Positions 8,950-17,350 of a stretch of 64,000 bases of DNA are shown here, one piece after another. The stretch is from Geoalkalibacter ferrihydriticus DSM 17813 (GTDB lineage: Bacteria > Desulfobacterota > Desulfuromonadia > Desulfuromonadales > Geoalkalibacteraceae): positions 4,051 to 68,050 of the forward strand of contig NZ_JWJD01000007.1 of assembly GCF_000820505.1 (NCBI RefSeq), given 5' to 3'. Position numbers and translations under genes: made by a program. The number at the start of each line of letters is the position of its first letter. The stretch's first letter is position 1. Below the pieces are notes generated by a model that did not search any database, was not told the origin of the DNA, and saw only the letters and a program-made list of their open reading frames with translations.

Positions 8950-9906
8950 ATGCAATTTTACCTCGATTTTGAAAAACCAATTGTTGAACTGGAGCGCAAG
9001 ATCAAAGAATTGCGCGAATTTTCTACCGAAAATGTCGATTTTTCAAGCGACATCAAGAAGCTTGAAAAAAAAGCCGCCAAGCTGCGCGACGATATTTTTT
9101 CCAACCTCAATCGCTGGCAGCGCACCCAGCTTGCCCGGCATACCAACCGTCCCTACACCCTGGACTATGTGAACAATATTTTCACGGACTGGTTCGAGGT
9201 GCATGGTGATCGCAACTTTCGAGACGATCCGGCCCTGATCTGCGGTTTCGCCCGACTCGACGGTGAGCCCTGCGCCGTAATCGGCCACCAGAAGGGCCGC
9301 GATACCAAGGAAAAAGTCTATCGCAATTTCGGCATGCCTAATCCCGAAGGTTATCGCAAGGCCCTGCGGGTGATGAAGATGGCGGAGCAGTTCGGTCTGC
9401 CGATTTTCTGTTTTGTCGACACGCCAGGCGCTTTTCCCGGCATCGGCGCCGAAGAGCGTGGCCAGGCCGAGGCCATTGCCCGTAACCTGCGGGAGATGGC
9501 GGCGCTGAGCGTGCCGGTCATTGTAACCGTAACCGGTGAAGGGGGCTCTGGGGGGGCGTTGGCTGTTGCCGTGGGCAATCGGGTTTTAATGATGGAGTAT
9601 TCGGTTTATGCCGTTATTTCCCCTGAAGGCTGTGCAGCCATTCTGTGGAACGACGGCACCAAGGGGCCCGTTGCCGCCGAGGCGCTCAAGCTGACGGCGA
9701 GCGATATCGCCTCGCTCGGGTGCGTCATCGATGAGGTGATTGCCGAGCCCGTCGGCGGGGCCCATACCGATCCCGTTGGTGCTGCGGTTCAGGTCAAGAA
9801 ATCACTCAAAAAACATCTGGCCGAATTACGAGAGCTTTCCGGGGAAGAACTGGTAGAGCAGCGCTATCAGAAGTTTCGCGCCATGACCCTGGTGGCTGAG
9901 GGGTAA
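8950..9906 (+). CDS. accA: Acetyl-CoA carboxylase carboxyltransferase subunit alpha
   Basis: A 318-residue AccA, the usual length. With AccD it transfers the carboxyl group from biotin-BCCP to acetyl-CoA, the first committed step of fatty acid synthesis. Recognisable features are the N-terminal [15 protein letters not shown] helix, [14 protein letters not shown], the crotonase-fold core ([29 protein letters not shown]) and the oxyanion-hole glycines [15 protein letters not shown] 8 bases upstream serves as ribosome binding site. The stop codon overlaps the next gene by one base, so the RlpA-like lipoprotein is probably co-translated. Confidence 0.98.
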   Translation: MQFYLDFEKPIVELERKIKELREFSTENVDFSSDIKKLEKKAAKLRDDIFSNLNRWQRTQLARHTNRPYTLDYVNNIFTDWFEVHGDRNFRDDPALICGFARLDGEPCAVIGHQKGRDTKEKVYRNFGMPNPEGYRKALRVMKMAEQFGLPIFCFVDTPGAFPGIGAEERGQAEAIARNLREMAALSVPVIVTVTGEGGSGGALAVAVGNRVLMMEYSVYAVISPEGCAAILWNDGTKGPVAAEALKLTASDIASLGCVIDEVIAEPVGGAHTDPVGAAVQVKKSLKKHLAELRELSGEELVEQRYQKFRAMTLVAEG

Positions 9907-10724
9907 TGATGGGCTCCGCATGGTATGCGTATTCGCGCCTGTTTCTTTGCGTGTTGTGTGTTGCGGTGGTGGCCGCCTGCGCGCCGCCGCGTTCACCGGC
10001 GCCGGCCGTCACTTCAGCCTCCCCCGAGGTTGCTTCGCCGCAGCGAGCGGGAGATGTCTCGCAGCCGCGTGAACTCAGGGGCTGGGAGCGGCCTTATGAG
10101 GTTTTTGGAGAGCGCTATCATCCTCTGCTCAGCCATGAGGGTTTTGTCGAGGAAGGTTTTGCCAGTTGGTACGGCCAGGATTTTCATGGCAAAAAGACCA
10201 GCAACGGAGAAATCTACGACATGTATGCCATGACGGCGGCGCACAAGACTCTGCCCCTGGGCATCCACGTCAAGGTAACCAACCTCGACAACGGCAGCGA
10301 AACCATTCTGCGGCTCAATGATCGCGGACCCTTTGTCAAGGGACGCATCATCGATCTGTCCTATACGGCAGCCAAGAAACTTGACGTGGTGAGGCCGGGT
10401 ACGGCCCCTGTGCGGGTTGAAGCTTTGGGTTACCGCCAGGTCGACTCATCCGGGCAGGTCAGCTATGCACAGCCTCAGAATTGGGAGGTGGGCAGCTATT
10501 CCGTGCAACTCGGCGCCTTTACCATTCGGGAGAATGCCCAGCGCCTTGCCGATCAGATGCAACGCCAGGAGGGCCATTCGAGCATTCACCAGGGGTATGT
10601 GGGGGGACAGCTTTTTTACCGTGTGCGGGCCGGAAAATATCCAACCCTGGCATCGGCCGATGCGGCGAAGCTGCGGTTTGAGTCCCAGGGGTATTCCGGC
10701 AGCTTCGTTATTGCGGCCGAGTAA
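9906..10724 (+). CDS. rlpA: RlpA-like septal lytic transglycosylase lipoprotein with SPOR domain
   Basis: A 272-residue outer-membrane lipoprotein. A signal peptide ends in a lipobox (VVAAC), with the lipidated cysteine near residue 25. The double-psi beta-barrel (about 75-175: [21 protein letters not shown], ... [16 protein letters not shown]) contains the conserved residues of RlpA lytic transglycosylases. The C-terminal SPOR domain (about 196-271, YSVQLGAF ... YRVRAGKY) binds denuded septal glycan. It begins at the accA stop; two consecutive ATGs (9906, 9909) are possible starts. Expected role is peptidoglycan processing at division or cell separation. Confidence 0.92.
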   Translation: MMGSAWYAYSRLFLCVLCVAVVAACAPPRSPAPAVTSASPEVASPQRAGDVSQPRELRGWERPYEVFGERYHPLLSHEGFVEEGFASWYGQDFHGKKTSNGEIYDMYAMTAAHKTLPLGIHVKVTNLDNGSETILRLNDRGPFVKGRIIDLSYTAAKKLDVVRPGTAPVRVEALGYRQVDSSGQVSYAQPQNWEVGSYSVQLGAFTIRENAQRLADQMQRQEGHSSIHQGYVGGQLFYRVRAGKYPTLASADAAKLRFESQGYSGSFVIAAE

Positions 10725-10761
10725 GGTTATTCGTAACTATTCAGCGGCAACGTCCGACAGT

Positions 10762-10858
10762 ACCGCAGGGTGCGGCGGTTGAGTGCTGCGTCAAATGTTT
10801 GAGCCGCAGGTGAGTTTTTGCCGCACGTGATGCCGCCGTATCCTGCGGTGCATGCTGA
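10762..10858 (-). repeat. Interspersed GC-rich palindromic repeat, copy A plus partial copy
   Basis: The minus-strand segment 10858-10791 matches the plus-strand segment 13516-13586 over about 68 bases with roughly nine single-base differences, several of them A/G transitions. Each unit contains CCGCAGG and CCTGCGG separated by about 30 bases, so it can form a stem-loop. A partial head (ACCGCAGGGTGCGGCGG, 10762-10778, plus orientation) precedes the full copy in the opposite orientation, as in BIME arrays. It lies between the convergent rlpA and tgt genes, directly after the tgt stop, and could act as an mRNA 3' stabiliser or terminator. Confidence 0.7.
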
Positions 10859-10862
10859 ACAG

Positions 10863-11987
10863 TTACGGTTGTTCATCCTTTCCCTGGCTCTGGTAGCGGC
10901 CCAGGAAATCCTGCTTGAACGCCTGGAATTCATCCTGCTCGATGGCCTTGCGGGCCTGGGTCGTGAGGTTCAGATAGAAGTGTACATTGTGTATGGCCGC
11001 CAGGGTTGCCGAGAGGATCTCGTTGGCGTTGTACAGGTGATGCAGGTAGGCGCGGGTGAAGTTGCGACAGCAGTAACACTCGCAGGCCGGATCAACGGGG
11101 AAGAAATCGCGCCGGTAGCGGCGATGGGTCAGGCGCAGCCGGCCGTGGCTGGTGAACAGGGTGGCACTACGGGCATAGCGGGTAGGTATGACACAGTCGA
11201 ACATGTCCATGCCGCGTTCGATGCTTTCCAGAATGTCCTCGGGAAGTCCCACGCCCATGAGGTAACGCGGCTTGTTTTCCGGCAGATAGGGAGCCGTATC
11301 GTCCACCACCTTCTTCAGCAGTTCCAGTCCCTCGCCGACACTGACTCCGCCTACCGCATAGCCCGGAAAATCAAGATCCACCAAGGCCTGGGCGCAGTCG
11401 CGTCGCAGATCCGCATAGACGCTGCCCTGCACAATGGCGAACAGTGCCTGGTCGGAACGGCTGTGCGACTTCAGGCACAGTTCGGCCCAGCGCAGGGTTT
11501 TCTTGATGGACTGAGCCGCGTAGGCATGGGTTGAAGGGTAGGGAATGCACTCGTCGAAAGCCATGATGATATCGGCTCCCAGAGCATTCTGAATGCGCGT
11601 TGCCTCCTGAGGGCCGAGGAAAATTTCATTGCCGCTGACCTCATGGCGAAAGAAAACACCGTCGTCAGTGATTTTTTTCTTCGGCAATGAAAAGACCTGA
11701 AAGCCGCCGCTGTCCGTGAGGATCGGTTTTGACCAATTCATGAAGCGATGCAGGCCGCCGGCTTTTTCCACAAGTCCCTCGCCGGGGCGCAAATGCAGAT
11801 GATAGGTATTGCTGAGAATGATCTGGGCGCCGGTCTCTTCCACCTGCGCGGTGGTCATGGCCTTGAGGGCGCCATGGGTGCCGACGGGCATGAAAATCGG
11901 TGTTTCGATCACCCCGTGGGGAGTGCTCAGGCGTCCGCGACGGGCGCGACTGGTGCGGTCGGTATGCAGCAATTCAAATTGAAACAT
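10863..11987 (-). CDS. tgt: tRNA-guanine (queuine) transglycosylase
   Basis: A 374-residue TGT that exchanges guanine 34 for the queuosine precursor preQ1 in GUN-anticodon tRNAs. Family motifs include FMPVGTHGALKAM, the substrate Asp loop LTDSGGFQVFSL, the MAFDECIPYPS segment, VGGVSVGEG, the nucleophile Asp region FDCVIPTR, and the zinc site CECYCCRNF followed by a downstream His. A GGAG lies about 13 bases upstream of the start, rather far for a ribosome binding site. It is convergent with rlpA and divergent from the Cas6-like gene. No queA or other queuosine gene is in the window. Confidence 0.97.
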   Translation of the reverse strand: MFQFELLHTDRTSRARRGRLSTPHGVIETPIFMPVGTHGALKAMTTAQVEETGAQIILSNTYHLHLRPGEGLVEKAGGLHRFMNWSKPILTDSGGFQVFSLPKKKITDDGVFFRHEVSGNEIFLGPQEATRIQNALGADIIMAFDECIPYPSTHAYAAQSIKKTLRWAELCLKSHSRSDQALFAIVQGSVYADLRRDCAQALVDLDFPGYAVGGVSVGEGLELLKKVVDDTAPYLPENKPRYLMGVGLPEDILESIERGMDMFDCVIPTRYARSATLFTSHGRLRLTHRRYRRDFFPVDPACECYCCRNFTRAYLHHLYNANEILSATLAAIHNVHFYLNLTTQARKAIEQDEFQAFKQDFLGRYQSQGKDEQP

Positions 11988-12110
11988 GGATGGAATTTAT
12001 CTCCGGGGATGGCAATAACGGCCCCATGTCAGCGGTGATCGCGACACGGTCGCTGATGTTCCTTGTCGGCCCGGTACCATAACAGAAAGGCCTGTTAAAG
12101 GCAATTTGAC

Positions 12111-13049
12111 TTGGCGATGCAGAATTCTGTTTCTGACATTTTTGACTCCCTTGATTTTGTCCGGGTCGTCTTCACCCTGGAGTTTCAGGAGCCTTTTGAT
12201 TTGGATGAGGGCCGCATGCTGCGTTTGCGACGCGATTTGCGCGCGGCCGCGCTTCTCACCCTGGGGGACGAGGAGGCCTACCGCACCCTGTTTGATCCGC
12301 CCCTGACGCAGGATCCGGTTGCCCTTAAGCGTTTTCAGCGACCCGGACCGTCCTTCGTGGTGCGTCCGGACCCTGAAAGATGCGGATATTACGACAGCGG
12401 TGATTGCTTTGATATGGATGTACTTTTCTGGGGCCGCGGTATTCAGGGTTTGACCGAATTCGCCCATACCCTGCAATCGCTCGGCGCCAATGGTCTTAAT
12501 CATGGTGAAGGGCGCTTTGATCTGCTGCAGGTGTCGGCCCGCAATCCCTCGGGGGCGCAGGTGCGCCTTTGGAGCGGGGGGCAATTGCCACAGCAACTTG
12601 CGCCACCCGTCGTTTCCGTGGCCTGGTGGCTCGACTCCCTGCCGCCTCTGGAGGATCGGGCGACCATGGATTTTGTGACGCCCGCCCGTCTGTTATCCCA
12701 GGGCCGCCCCCTGTTCAGACCCACCTTTGCGACTCTTTTTCCGTTCATTCTAAGACGCGTATCGTCCATGGTCCATGCGCACTGCGGGGGGATAGAACTC
12801 TTTGATGATCCAAAGCCTCTGCAACTTGCGGCACAAGGTGTCGAAACCCTTGTCAATGAGCTGTTTTGGAAAGACTGGCGAACCCTTGAAGGTGATGGCG
12901 GAGCACAGGATATCGGTGGCGTGAGTGGCAGGCTGATTCTTGCTGGTGAGGGATTGGCCGAAATCGGATGGCTGTTGCGGATCGGCTCTCTGTTGCAGTT
13001 GGGCAAGGGCGCGGCTTATGGGGCCGGCTGCTATCGGTTGGATTCTTGA
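12111..13049 (+). CDS. cas6: Orphan Cas6-family RAMP protein (CRISPR pre-crRNA endoribonuclease-like)
   Basis: A 312-residue protein with the layout of the CRISPR_Cas6 / DUF2276 family. It has an N-terminal ferredoxin-like half, a short glycine-containing segment (LNHGEGRFDLLQV), then the pattern FVTPARL...FRPTFATLFPFILRRVSSM, and a glycine-rich RAMP end, LLRIGSLLQLGKGAAYGAGCYRL. Cas6 enzymes cut repeat RNA to release crRNAs. No CRISPR array or other cas gene was seen in the window; neighbours are tgt and housekeeping genes. TTG 12111 is 8 bases after AAAGG; ATG 12117 is an alternative. It could process a distant array, act on another RNA, or be a relic. The family call is firm; the substrate is unknown. 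Confidence 0.82.
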   Translation: MAMQNSVSDIFDSLDFVRVVFTLEFQEPFDLDEGRMLRLRRDLRAAALLTLGDEEAYRTLFDPPLTQDPVALKRFQRPGPSFVVRPDPERCGYYDSGDCFDMDVLFWGRGIQGLTEFAHTLQSLGANGLNHGEGRFDLLQVSARNPSGAQVRLWSGGQLPQQLAPPVVSVAWWLDSLPPLEDRATMDFVTPARLLSQGRPLFRPTFATLFPFILRRVSSMVHAHCGGIELFDDPKPLQLAAQGVETLVNELFWKDWRTLEGDGGAQDIGGVSGRLILAGEGLAEIGWLLRIGSLLQLGKGAAYGAGCYRLDS

Positions 13050-13053
13050 CAGC

Positions 13054-13081
13054 TTGCCTATTCAATAGAGCCCAGTATAAT
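13054..13081 (+). promoter_or_regulatory. Candidate promoter for the zinc-ribbon gene
   Basis: TTGCCT (13054-13059) and a consensus TATAAT (13076-13081) with 16-base spacing, 35 bases before the start of the zinc-ribbon gene. Confidence 0.5.
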
Positions 13082-13116
13082 GATATAAAGATTAGTAAAT
13101 TCAAGGGGGTGAATTC

Positions 13117-13428
13117 ATGACCGATCTCTGGGAGGAAAGAAAAAAAGCTCTCGAAAACCAGTATTTTCGCAAGCTGGAAGAGGAGAAGGTTTCCGGTTTA
13201 CGGGAAGCGTCGAAAGAGCGGTTGGTGCGCGAATGTTGCTATAATCGCTGTCCCAAATGCGGCGAAGCCTTGCAGAAGATGGTTTTCCGCGAGGTTCCTC
13301 TCGATAAATGTCCCGGCTGCGGGGGCGTATGGCTCGGACCCAAGGATTTGCAGATTCTCGCTGAAAAGGATCACCGAACCTGGTTTCAGCGCTGGTTCCA
13401 GGCCGAGGAAGACAGCAAAACCGGCTGA
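13117..13428 (+). CDS. Small zf-TFIIB-type zinc-ribbon protein
   Basis: A 103-residue soluble protein with a charged helical N-terminus (1-35) and a zinc ribbon (about 44-70) formed by CPKCG and CPGCGGVWL, the signature of the zf-TFIIB family. The exact function of these small bacterial proteins is not established. An AAGGGGG ribosome binding site precedes ATG 13117, and the gene has its own candidate promoter and a terminator, so it is probably monocistronic. Its position upstream of ftsH does not reveal a role. Confidence 0.8.
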   Translation: MTDLWEERKKALENQYFRKLEEEKVSGLREASKERLVRECCYNRCPKCGEALQKMVFREVPLDKCPGCGGVWLGPKDLQILAEKDHRTWFQRWFQAEEDSKTG

Positions 13429-13458
13429 GGTTCTTCATCGATGTGAGCGTATCTTGCG

Positions 13459-13503
13459 CCCCTGCCGAGGTTTGCTAGGCCTCGGTGGGGGTTTGTCGTT
13501 TTA
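13459..13503 (+). terminator. Intrinsic terminator after the zinc-ribbon gene
   Basis: A strong GC stem (CCCCTGCCGAGG paired with CCTCGGTGGGG, about 13459-13491) with a 9-base loop, followed by TTTGTCGTTTT. It lies 30 bases after the zinc-ribbon stop. Confidence 0.75.
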
Positions 13504-13515
13504 AAAAGAAGGTAC

Positions 13516-13586
13516 CTGCTCAGCATGCACCGCAGGGTGCGGCGGCATCGCATACGGCAAAAACGCGCCTGCGGATCAAACATTTT
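13516..13586 (+). repeat. Interspersed GC-rich palindromic repeat, copy B
   Basis: The plus-orientation copy of the repeat found inverted at 10858-10791. It starts in CTCAGCATGCACCGCAGG, passes through GGCGGCATC and CGGCAAAAAC, and ends in TCAAACATTT. The inner CCGCAGG/CCTGCGG arms can pair. It ends 24 bases before the ftsH start codon, so it lies in or near the ftsH 5' leader. Confidence 0.7.
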
Positions 13587-13610
13587 TTGTTGTCCCCATA
13601 GGAATATGCA

Positions 13611-15485
13611 ATGAATAAAGGCCTCTGGAAACAACTCCTCGTCCTTTTGCTTCTTCTGGTGGCGTTCAATATCTTTTACGTCGCGTCTGTTCCCCCACCC
13701 GTCGGGCCTCTCGAAATCAGTTACAGCCGCTTCAAGCAGGGATTGAAGGAGGGCAATGTCGTCGAGGTCACCGTGCAGGGCGACTCGGTGACGGGGCGCT
13801 TTCGTGATCCGGTTTCAGATCAGGATCTGCTCTCGGCTGAAGGTGAGCCGATATGGCATGAGGAGTTCCACACGACCCTGCCTCCTTTCCAGGATCCGCG
13901 CCTGATGGATGATCTCGAAGAGGCCGGGGTGCAGGTCCATGTCAAACCCGAAGAGGAACCTTCGCCGTGGGCGACGGCTTGGATTTATCTCTTGCCCTGG
14001 ATCCTGATTTTGGGAGTCTGGTGGTTTGTTTTTCGCAGCATGCGCGGCAAGGGCGGGCCAAGCGGATTCATGAGCAATTTTTCCAAATCCGGCGCCAAGC
14101 TCTACACGCAAGAAACCTCTAAAATTAGTTTTGACGATGTCGCAGGTTTACTCGAAGCGAAGCAGGAACTCAGAGAAATTGTTGATTTTCTGCGCGAGCC
14201 TGGAAAGTTTAAGCGCATCGGCGGAAAAGTACCGCGTGGGGTTCTGTTGGTGGGTCCGCCGGGCACGGGAAAAACCCTGATGGCACGGGCCGTGGCGGGG
14301 GAGGCTGGAGTGCCGTTTTTCTCTATCTCGGCCTCTCAATTCATCGAAATGTTCGTCGGGGTCGGCGCCAGCCGTGTGCGCGATCTGTTCACCAATGCTA
14401 AGAAAAACGCACCAAGCATCATCTTTATCGACGAGCTCGACGCGGTGGGCCGCTCCCGCGGTACGGGCATGGGCGGCGGCAGCGACGAGCGCGAACAAAC
14501 CCTTAATCAGTTGCTCTCTGAACTCGATGGTTTTGAGCCCCATTCCGAAGTGGTGGTCATGGCCGCCACCAACCGCCCCGATGTCATTGATTCAGCTCTG
14601 CTACGTCCCGGGCGCTTTGACCGCCAGGTGGTGGTGGATCGACCCGATTGGCGGGCGCGCGAAGAGATTCTCAAGGTTCATAGTCGCCATGTTCCCCTGG
14701 CCAAGGATGTGGATCTTCTGGTCATCGCTCGCGGTACCCCCGGTATGTGCGGTGCCGATCTGGAAAGCCTGATCAACGAGGCTGCACTCATCGCCGCCCG
14801 TGAAAACGCCACCGAAGTGGCCATGATCCACCTGGAACGGGCCAAGGACCGTATTCTCATGGGCGCCGAGCGCAAGCTCATCCTCACCGAAAGGGAAAAA
14901 TGCATCACGGCCTATCATGAGGCGGGTCACGCTTTGGTGGCCAGGTTCACCCCTGGGGCCGATCCGTTGCACAAGGTTTCCATTATCCCGCGCGGACAGG
15001 CGCTGGGCGTGACTCAACAACTTCCCCAGGATGATCGCTATCATTATCCGCGTTCCTATCTCGATGCCCGTATCGCCGTCAGCCTGGGTGGGCGCGCGGC
15101 GGAAAGAGCCCAGTTCGGCGAGGTCTCAACCGGGGCCCAAAACGATCTCAAGCAGGCGACGGAGTTGGCCGAGAAGATGGTCTGCCAGTGGGGTATGAGC
15201 GAGCGCATCGGCCCCATGGTCTTCAGTCGCGGCGAGGAGCACCCCTTCCTCGGTCGAAAACTTGCCAGCGACAAGACCTTCAGCGAGCAGATGGCGTGGC
15301 TCATCGACCAGGAAATCGAAAATATACTTAAGGCCGGAGAAACTGCTGCCGACCGTATCGTCGAAGAGCGGAGGCCGTTATTGGATAAATTGGCGGAAAC
15401 TTTGATGGAGGAAGAATCCCTTGATCGAAAGCGTGTCGATGAAATTCTCGGTCTCAGTGCGGGTGATGAGGGTGACATGGGTTGA
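13611..15485 (+). CDS. ftsH: ATP-dependent zinc metalloprotease FtsH
   Basis: A 624-residue inner-membrane protease of normal length. Two membrane segments (about 5-25 and 120-140) flank the periplasmic domain. The AAA+ module has Walker A GPPGTGKT (around 217), Walker [12 protein letters not shown], the [13 protein letters not shown] pore loop and the second region of homology ending in RPGRFDRQ. The zinc site HEAGH is at 436-440. It degrades unassembled membrane proteins and, in other Gram-negatives, LpxC. A TAGGA motif 8 bases upstream serves the start. It sits between a copy of the palindromic repeat and a small membrane peptide gene. Confidence 0.97.
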   Translation: MNKGLWKQLLVLLLLLVAFNIFYVASVPPPVGPLEISYSRFKQGLKEGNVVEVTVQGDSVTGRFRDPVSDQDLLSAEGEPIWHEEFHTTLPPFQDPRLMDDLEEAGVQVHVKPEEEPSPWATAWIYLLPWILILGVWWFVFRSMRGKGGPSGFMSNFSKSGAKLYTQETSKISFDDVAGLLEAKQELREIVDFLREPGKFKRIGGKVPRGVLLVGPPGTGKTLMARAVAGEAGVPFFSISASQFIEMFVGVGASRVRDLFTNAKKNAPSIIFIDELDAVGRSRGTGMGGGSDEREQTLNQLLSELDGFEPHSEVVVMAATNRPDVIDSALLRPGRFDRQVVVDRPDWRAREEILKVHSRHVPLAKDVDLLVIARGTPGMCGADLESLINEAALIAARENATEVAMIHLERAKDRILMGAERKLILTEREKCITAYHEAGHALVARFTPGADPLHKVSIIPRGQALGVTQQLPQDDRYHYPRSYLDARIAVSLGGRAAERAQFGEVSTGAQNDLKQATELAEKMVCQWGMSERIGPMVFSRGEEHPFLGRKLASDKTFSEQMAWLIDQEIENILKAGETAADRIVEERRPLLDKLAETLMEEESLDRKRVDEILGLSAGDEGDMG

Positions 15486-15568
15486 GGTCGGCGCGACTCC
15501 GATGGGCGGGTAAAATGGAGAACAGTGTTTTTTTTATTTAAGAAATCGAAAATATATAGACGCAGGCC

Positions 15569-15597
15569 TTGACAGGAAAAGCTGATACAAGTATAAC
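15569..15597 (+). promoter_or_regulatory. Strong sigma-70 promoter for the 33-residue peptide gene
   Basis: Perfect TTGACA (15569-15574) and TATAAC (15592-15597) with 17-base spacing, 26 bases upstream of the small open frame. It is the best promoter match noticed in the window. Confidence 0.75.
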
Positions 15598-15623
15598 AAC
15601 GTTATATACAAGGAGGTAGGGCT

Positions 15624-15725
15624 ATGGAGAATCAAAAAAAGACGAGTTATTTCGCTGTACAGATTGTCTTGATCGCCGCAAGTTGTGCCGCCTTTGGTGC
15701 CGCAATCATTCACTTCATAGGGTGA
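15624..15725 (+). CDS. Small single-pass membrane protein, 33 residues
   Basis: A short open frame beginning MENQKKTSYF and ending AAIIHFIG. The first seven residues are polar and basic; residues 9-33 form one hydrophobic helix. It has an almost ideal Shine-Dalgarno (AAGGAGGT, about 8 bases before ATG), a near-consensus promoter at 15569 and an intrinsic terminator at 15776, so the unit looks like a complete and strongly expressed single-gene transcript. It follows ftsH, which is suggestive because FtsH is often modulated by small membrane proteins, but no functional link is shown. I do not recognise a family. Confidence 0.65.
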   Translation: MENQKKTSYFAVQIVLIAASCAAFGAAIIHFIG

Positions 15726-15775
15726 ATCCGCGGTTCCCGCAAACCAGAACAGCAATCTTTTCTCCCCTGGCGTTT

Positions 15776-15803
15776 GGCCTGCCTTTTGGCAGGCCTTTTT
15801 TTT
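15776..15803 (+). terminator. Intrinsic terminator of the small peptide gene
   Basis: Perfect 8-bp stem GGCCTGCC/GGCAGGCC with a TTTT loop, followed by eight T residues (15796-15803). Confidence 0.9.
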
Positions 15804-15819
15804 GTGTCAGGGGTCGGAT

Positions 15820-16215
15820 TTAGTTCTGCGTCTCGCGCAGAGAATAGTCTTGTAGAATGCCGTTTTGGTCAAAGAAGATCCGCAGAGTGGTGTGACGGTG
15901 AACGATGGGGCGTGGGTCGAGGGCCTTGGCATGAGCGATGCTGCGACCGCTGTACGTCCAGACTTCCGCGTCGGGAAACAAGGGGTGGCGCCCGGCGTCA
16001 GGCCTCAAAAAAGGGCGAGAACTGTCGCCGGGGTGGATGATCGACTGGGGTGGGCCGAGATGATTGTAAACGTCCTGGCGGCTGGTTTGACCATGCACCA
16101 GGCTGTTGCCGAGGTTTGCGGCGTTTAGCTGACGCGCGCCCGATTCGAGGGACGGACTGCAGGCCGGTAGCAGAGCGAGAAGCGCACAGAAGAACAACCA
16201 ACGACGAAGAAACAT
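15820..16215 (-). CDS. SmpA/BamE-like lipoprotein
   Basis: A 131-residue lipoprotein. The signal peptide ends in LLPAC, and the following domain (about 35-131) has the SmpA/OmlA (BamE) arrangement: a helical start with GQTSRQDVYNHLGPP, a central EVWTYSG strand, and LRIFFDQNGILQDYSL. ATG 16215 is chosen because CAGGAG lies 6 bases upstream; an in-frame ATG five codons earlier has none. BamE-type proteins accompany the BAM complex, but many lipoproteins share this fold, so function is uncertain. It lies 69 bases after fabH on the same strand and may be its co-transcribed neighbour. Confidence 0.7.
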   Translation of the reverse strand: MFLRRWLFFCALLALLPACSPSLESGARQLNAANLGNSLVHGQTSRQDVYNHLGPPQSIIHPGDSSRPFLRPDAGRHPLFPDAEVWTYSGRSIAHAKALDPRPIVHRHTTLRIFFDQNGILQDYSLRETQN

Positions 16216-16284
16216 TGAAAACTCCTGCAAGGGGGTGAATGCATTTCTGCTTATCGGTCATGACCCCTGAGGACTTTAGCCGGT

Positions 16285-17268
16285 TCAGAAACGTATCAGG
16301 CCTGCCGCCCAGGTAAAGCCGGCGCCGAAGGTCACGGCTGCCACCAGCTGGCCCGGTGCGATGCGCCCGTTGCGGCGCGCTTCGTCGATGGCGATGGGGA
16401 TGGACGCCGCTGAGGTGTTACCGAAGCGATCCACATTGACATAAACTTTTTCTTCAGCGATTCCCACCTTTTTCCCCACTGCCTGGATGATGCGCAGATT
16501 GGCCTGGTGGGGGATGAGCAGATCGATATCCGCCAGTTGCATTGCGGATTTCTCAAGAACTTTCCCCAAACCCTCACTCATGGCGGCCACCGCATGGCGA
16601 AACACCTCGCGTCCTTCCATGCGGATACTGTGCAGGTGCAGATTGTCAGGGCGAGGCGGATTGGCGCTGCCGCAGCCGGGATTGATGAGCAGCGAGGAAT
16701 GGCGCCCATCGCTGGCCAGATGCATGGCGAGAATGCCGCGCGCGTCCTGGCTCGGACCGATGACGGCGGCGCCCGCGCCGTCGCCGAACAGGGTACAGGT
16801 GTTGCGGTCACTCCAATCGACCATTGAAGTCAACACCTCGCCGCCGATGACCAAGGCATGACGAAAGTCTCCGGTGCGGATAAGGCTTTCGGCCAGCCGC
16901 AGGCTGTAAAGAAAGCCCGAGCAGGCGGCCGATACGTCAAAAGCCGCGGCGTTTTCGATACCGAGTTGCTCTTGCACCAGACAGGCGGTGGCGGGAAATT
17001 TGTAATCGCCGCTGACGGTGCCGACGATGATCAGGTCGATCCGGCCGGGCTCGAGACCGGCATCGGCAAGGGCGCGTCGCGCCGCCGCCGTGGCGAGTTG
17101 TGCGACGCCGCTGCCGGGTTCGGCGATGTGGCGGGTACGGATGCCGGTGCGTTCAACGATCCATTGGTCGGAGGTATCGACCATTTTTTCCAGGTCGGCA
17201 TTGGTCAGGATTTTTTCGGGAACGGCATGACCGGTGCCGAGGATTCTTACATGGGGCGTGACTGGCAT
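16285..17268 (-). CDS. fabH: Beta-ketoacyl-ACP synthase III
   Basis: A 327-residue KAS III that condenses acetyl-CoA (or another acyl-CoA) with malonyl-ACP to start fatty acid synthesis. The catalytic triad is visible: Cys in DVSAACSGF, His in IPHQANLRI and Asn in FGNTSAAS. It begins with ILGTGHAVPEK and ends in GAGFTWAAGLIRF. It stands outside any fab cluster, 82 bases downstream of citG in the citrate lyase gene run, so it may be a second, specialised FabH. A GGGAG lies 10 bases before the start. Its acyl-CoA specificity cannot be read here. Confidence 0.92.
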   Translation of the reverse strand: MPVTPHVRILGTGHAVPEKILTNADLEKMVDTSDQWIVERTGIRTRHIAEPGSGVAQLATAAARRALADAGLEPGRIDLIIVGTVSGDYKFPATACLVQEQLGIENAAAFDVSAACSGFLYSLRLAESLIRTGDFRHALVIGGEVLTSMVDWSDRNTCTLFGDGAGAAVIGPSQDARGILAMHLASDGRHSSLLINPGCGSANPPRPDNLHLHSIRMEGREVFRHAVAAMSEGLGKVLEKSAMQLADIDLLIPHQANLRIIQAVGKKVGIAEEKVYVNVDRFGNTSAASIPIAIDEARRNGRIAPGQLVAAVTFGAGFTWAAGLIRF

Positions 17269-17350
17269 GGCTTGTTGACTCCCAAAACAAAGATTCGGAC
17301 AAGTATCCTTGAAAAAATAGCACAGGGGTCAGGTATGGCCAAAAAGAAAA

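Noticed and set aside
10762-13586. The palindromic repeats as a CRISPR array for the nearby Cas6
   Set aside because: There are only two full copies, 2.7 kb apart and in opposite orientations, with no regular spacers.
14148-15478. Long minus-strand frames opposite ftsH, and similar frames opposite dnaE and pgpH
   Set aside because: They follow the codon structure of the real gene on the other strand and show no domain motifs.
15809-15817. AGGGGTCGGA word as a remnant of the 4351-4586 element
   Set aside because: The match is under 10 bases with no partner arm nearby, so chance is likely.
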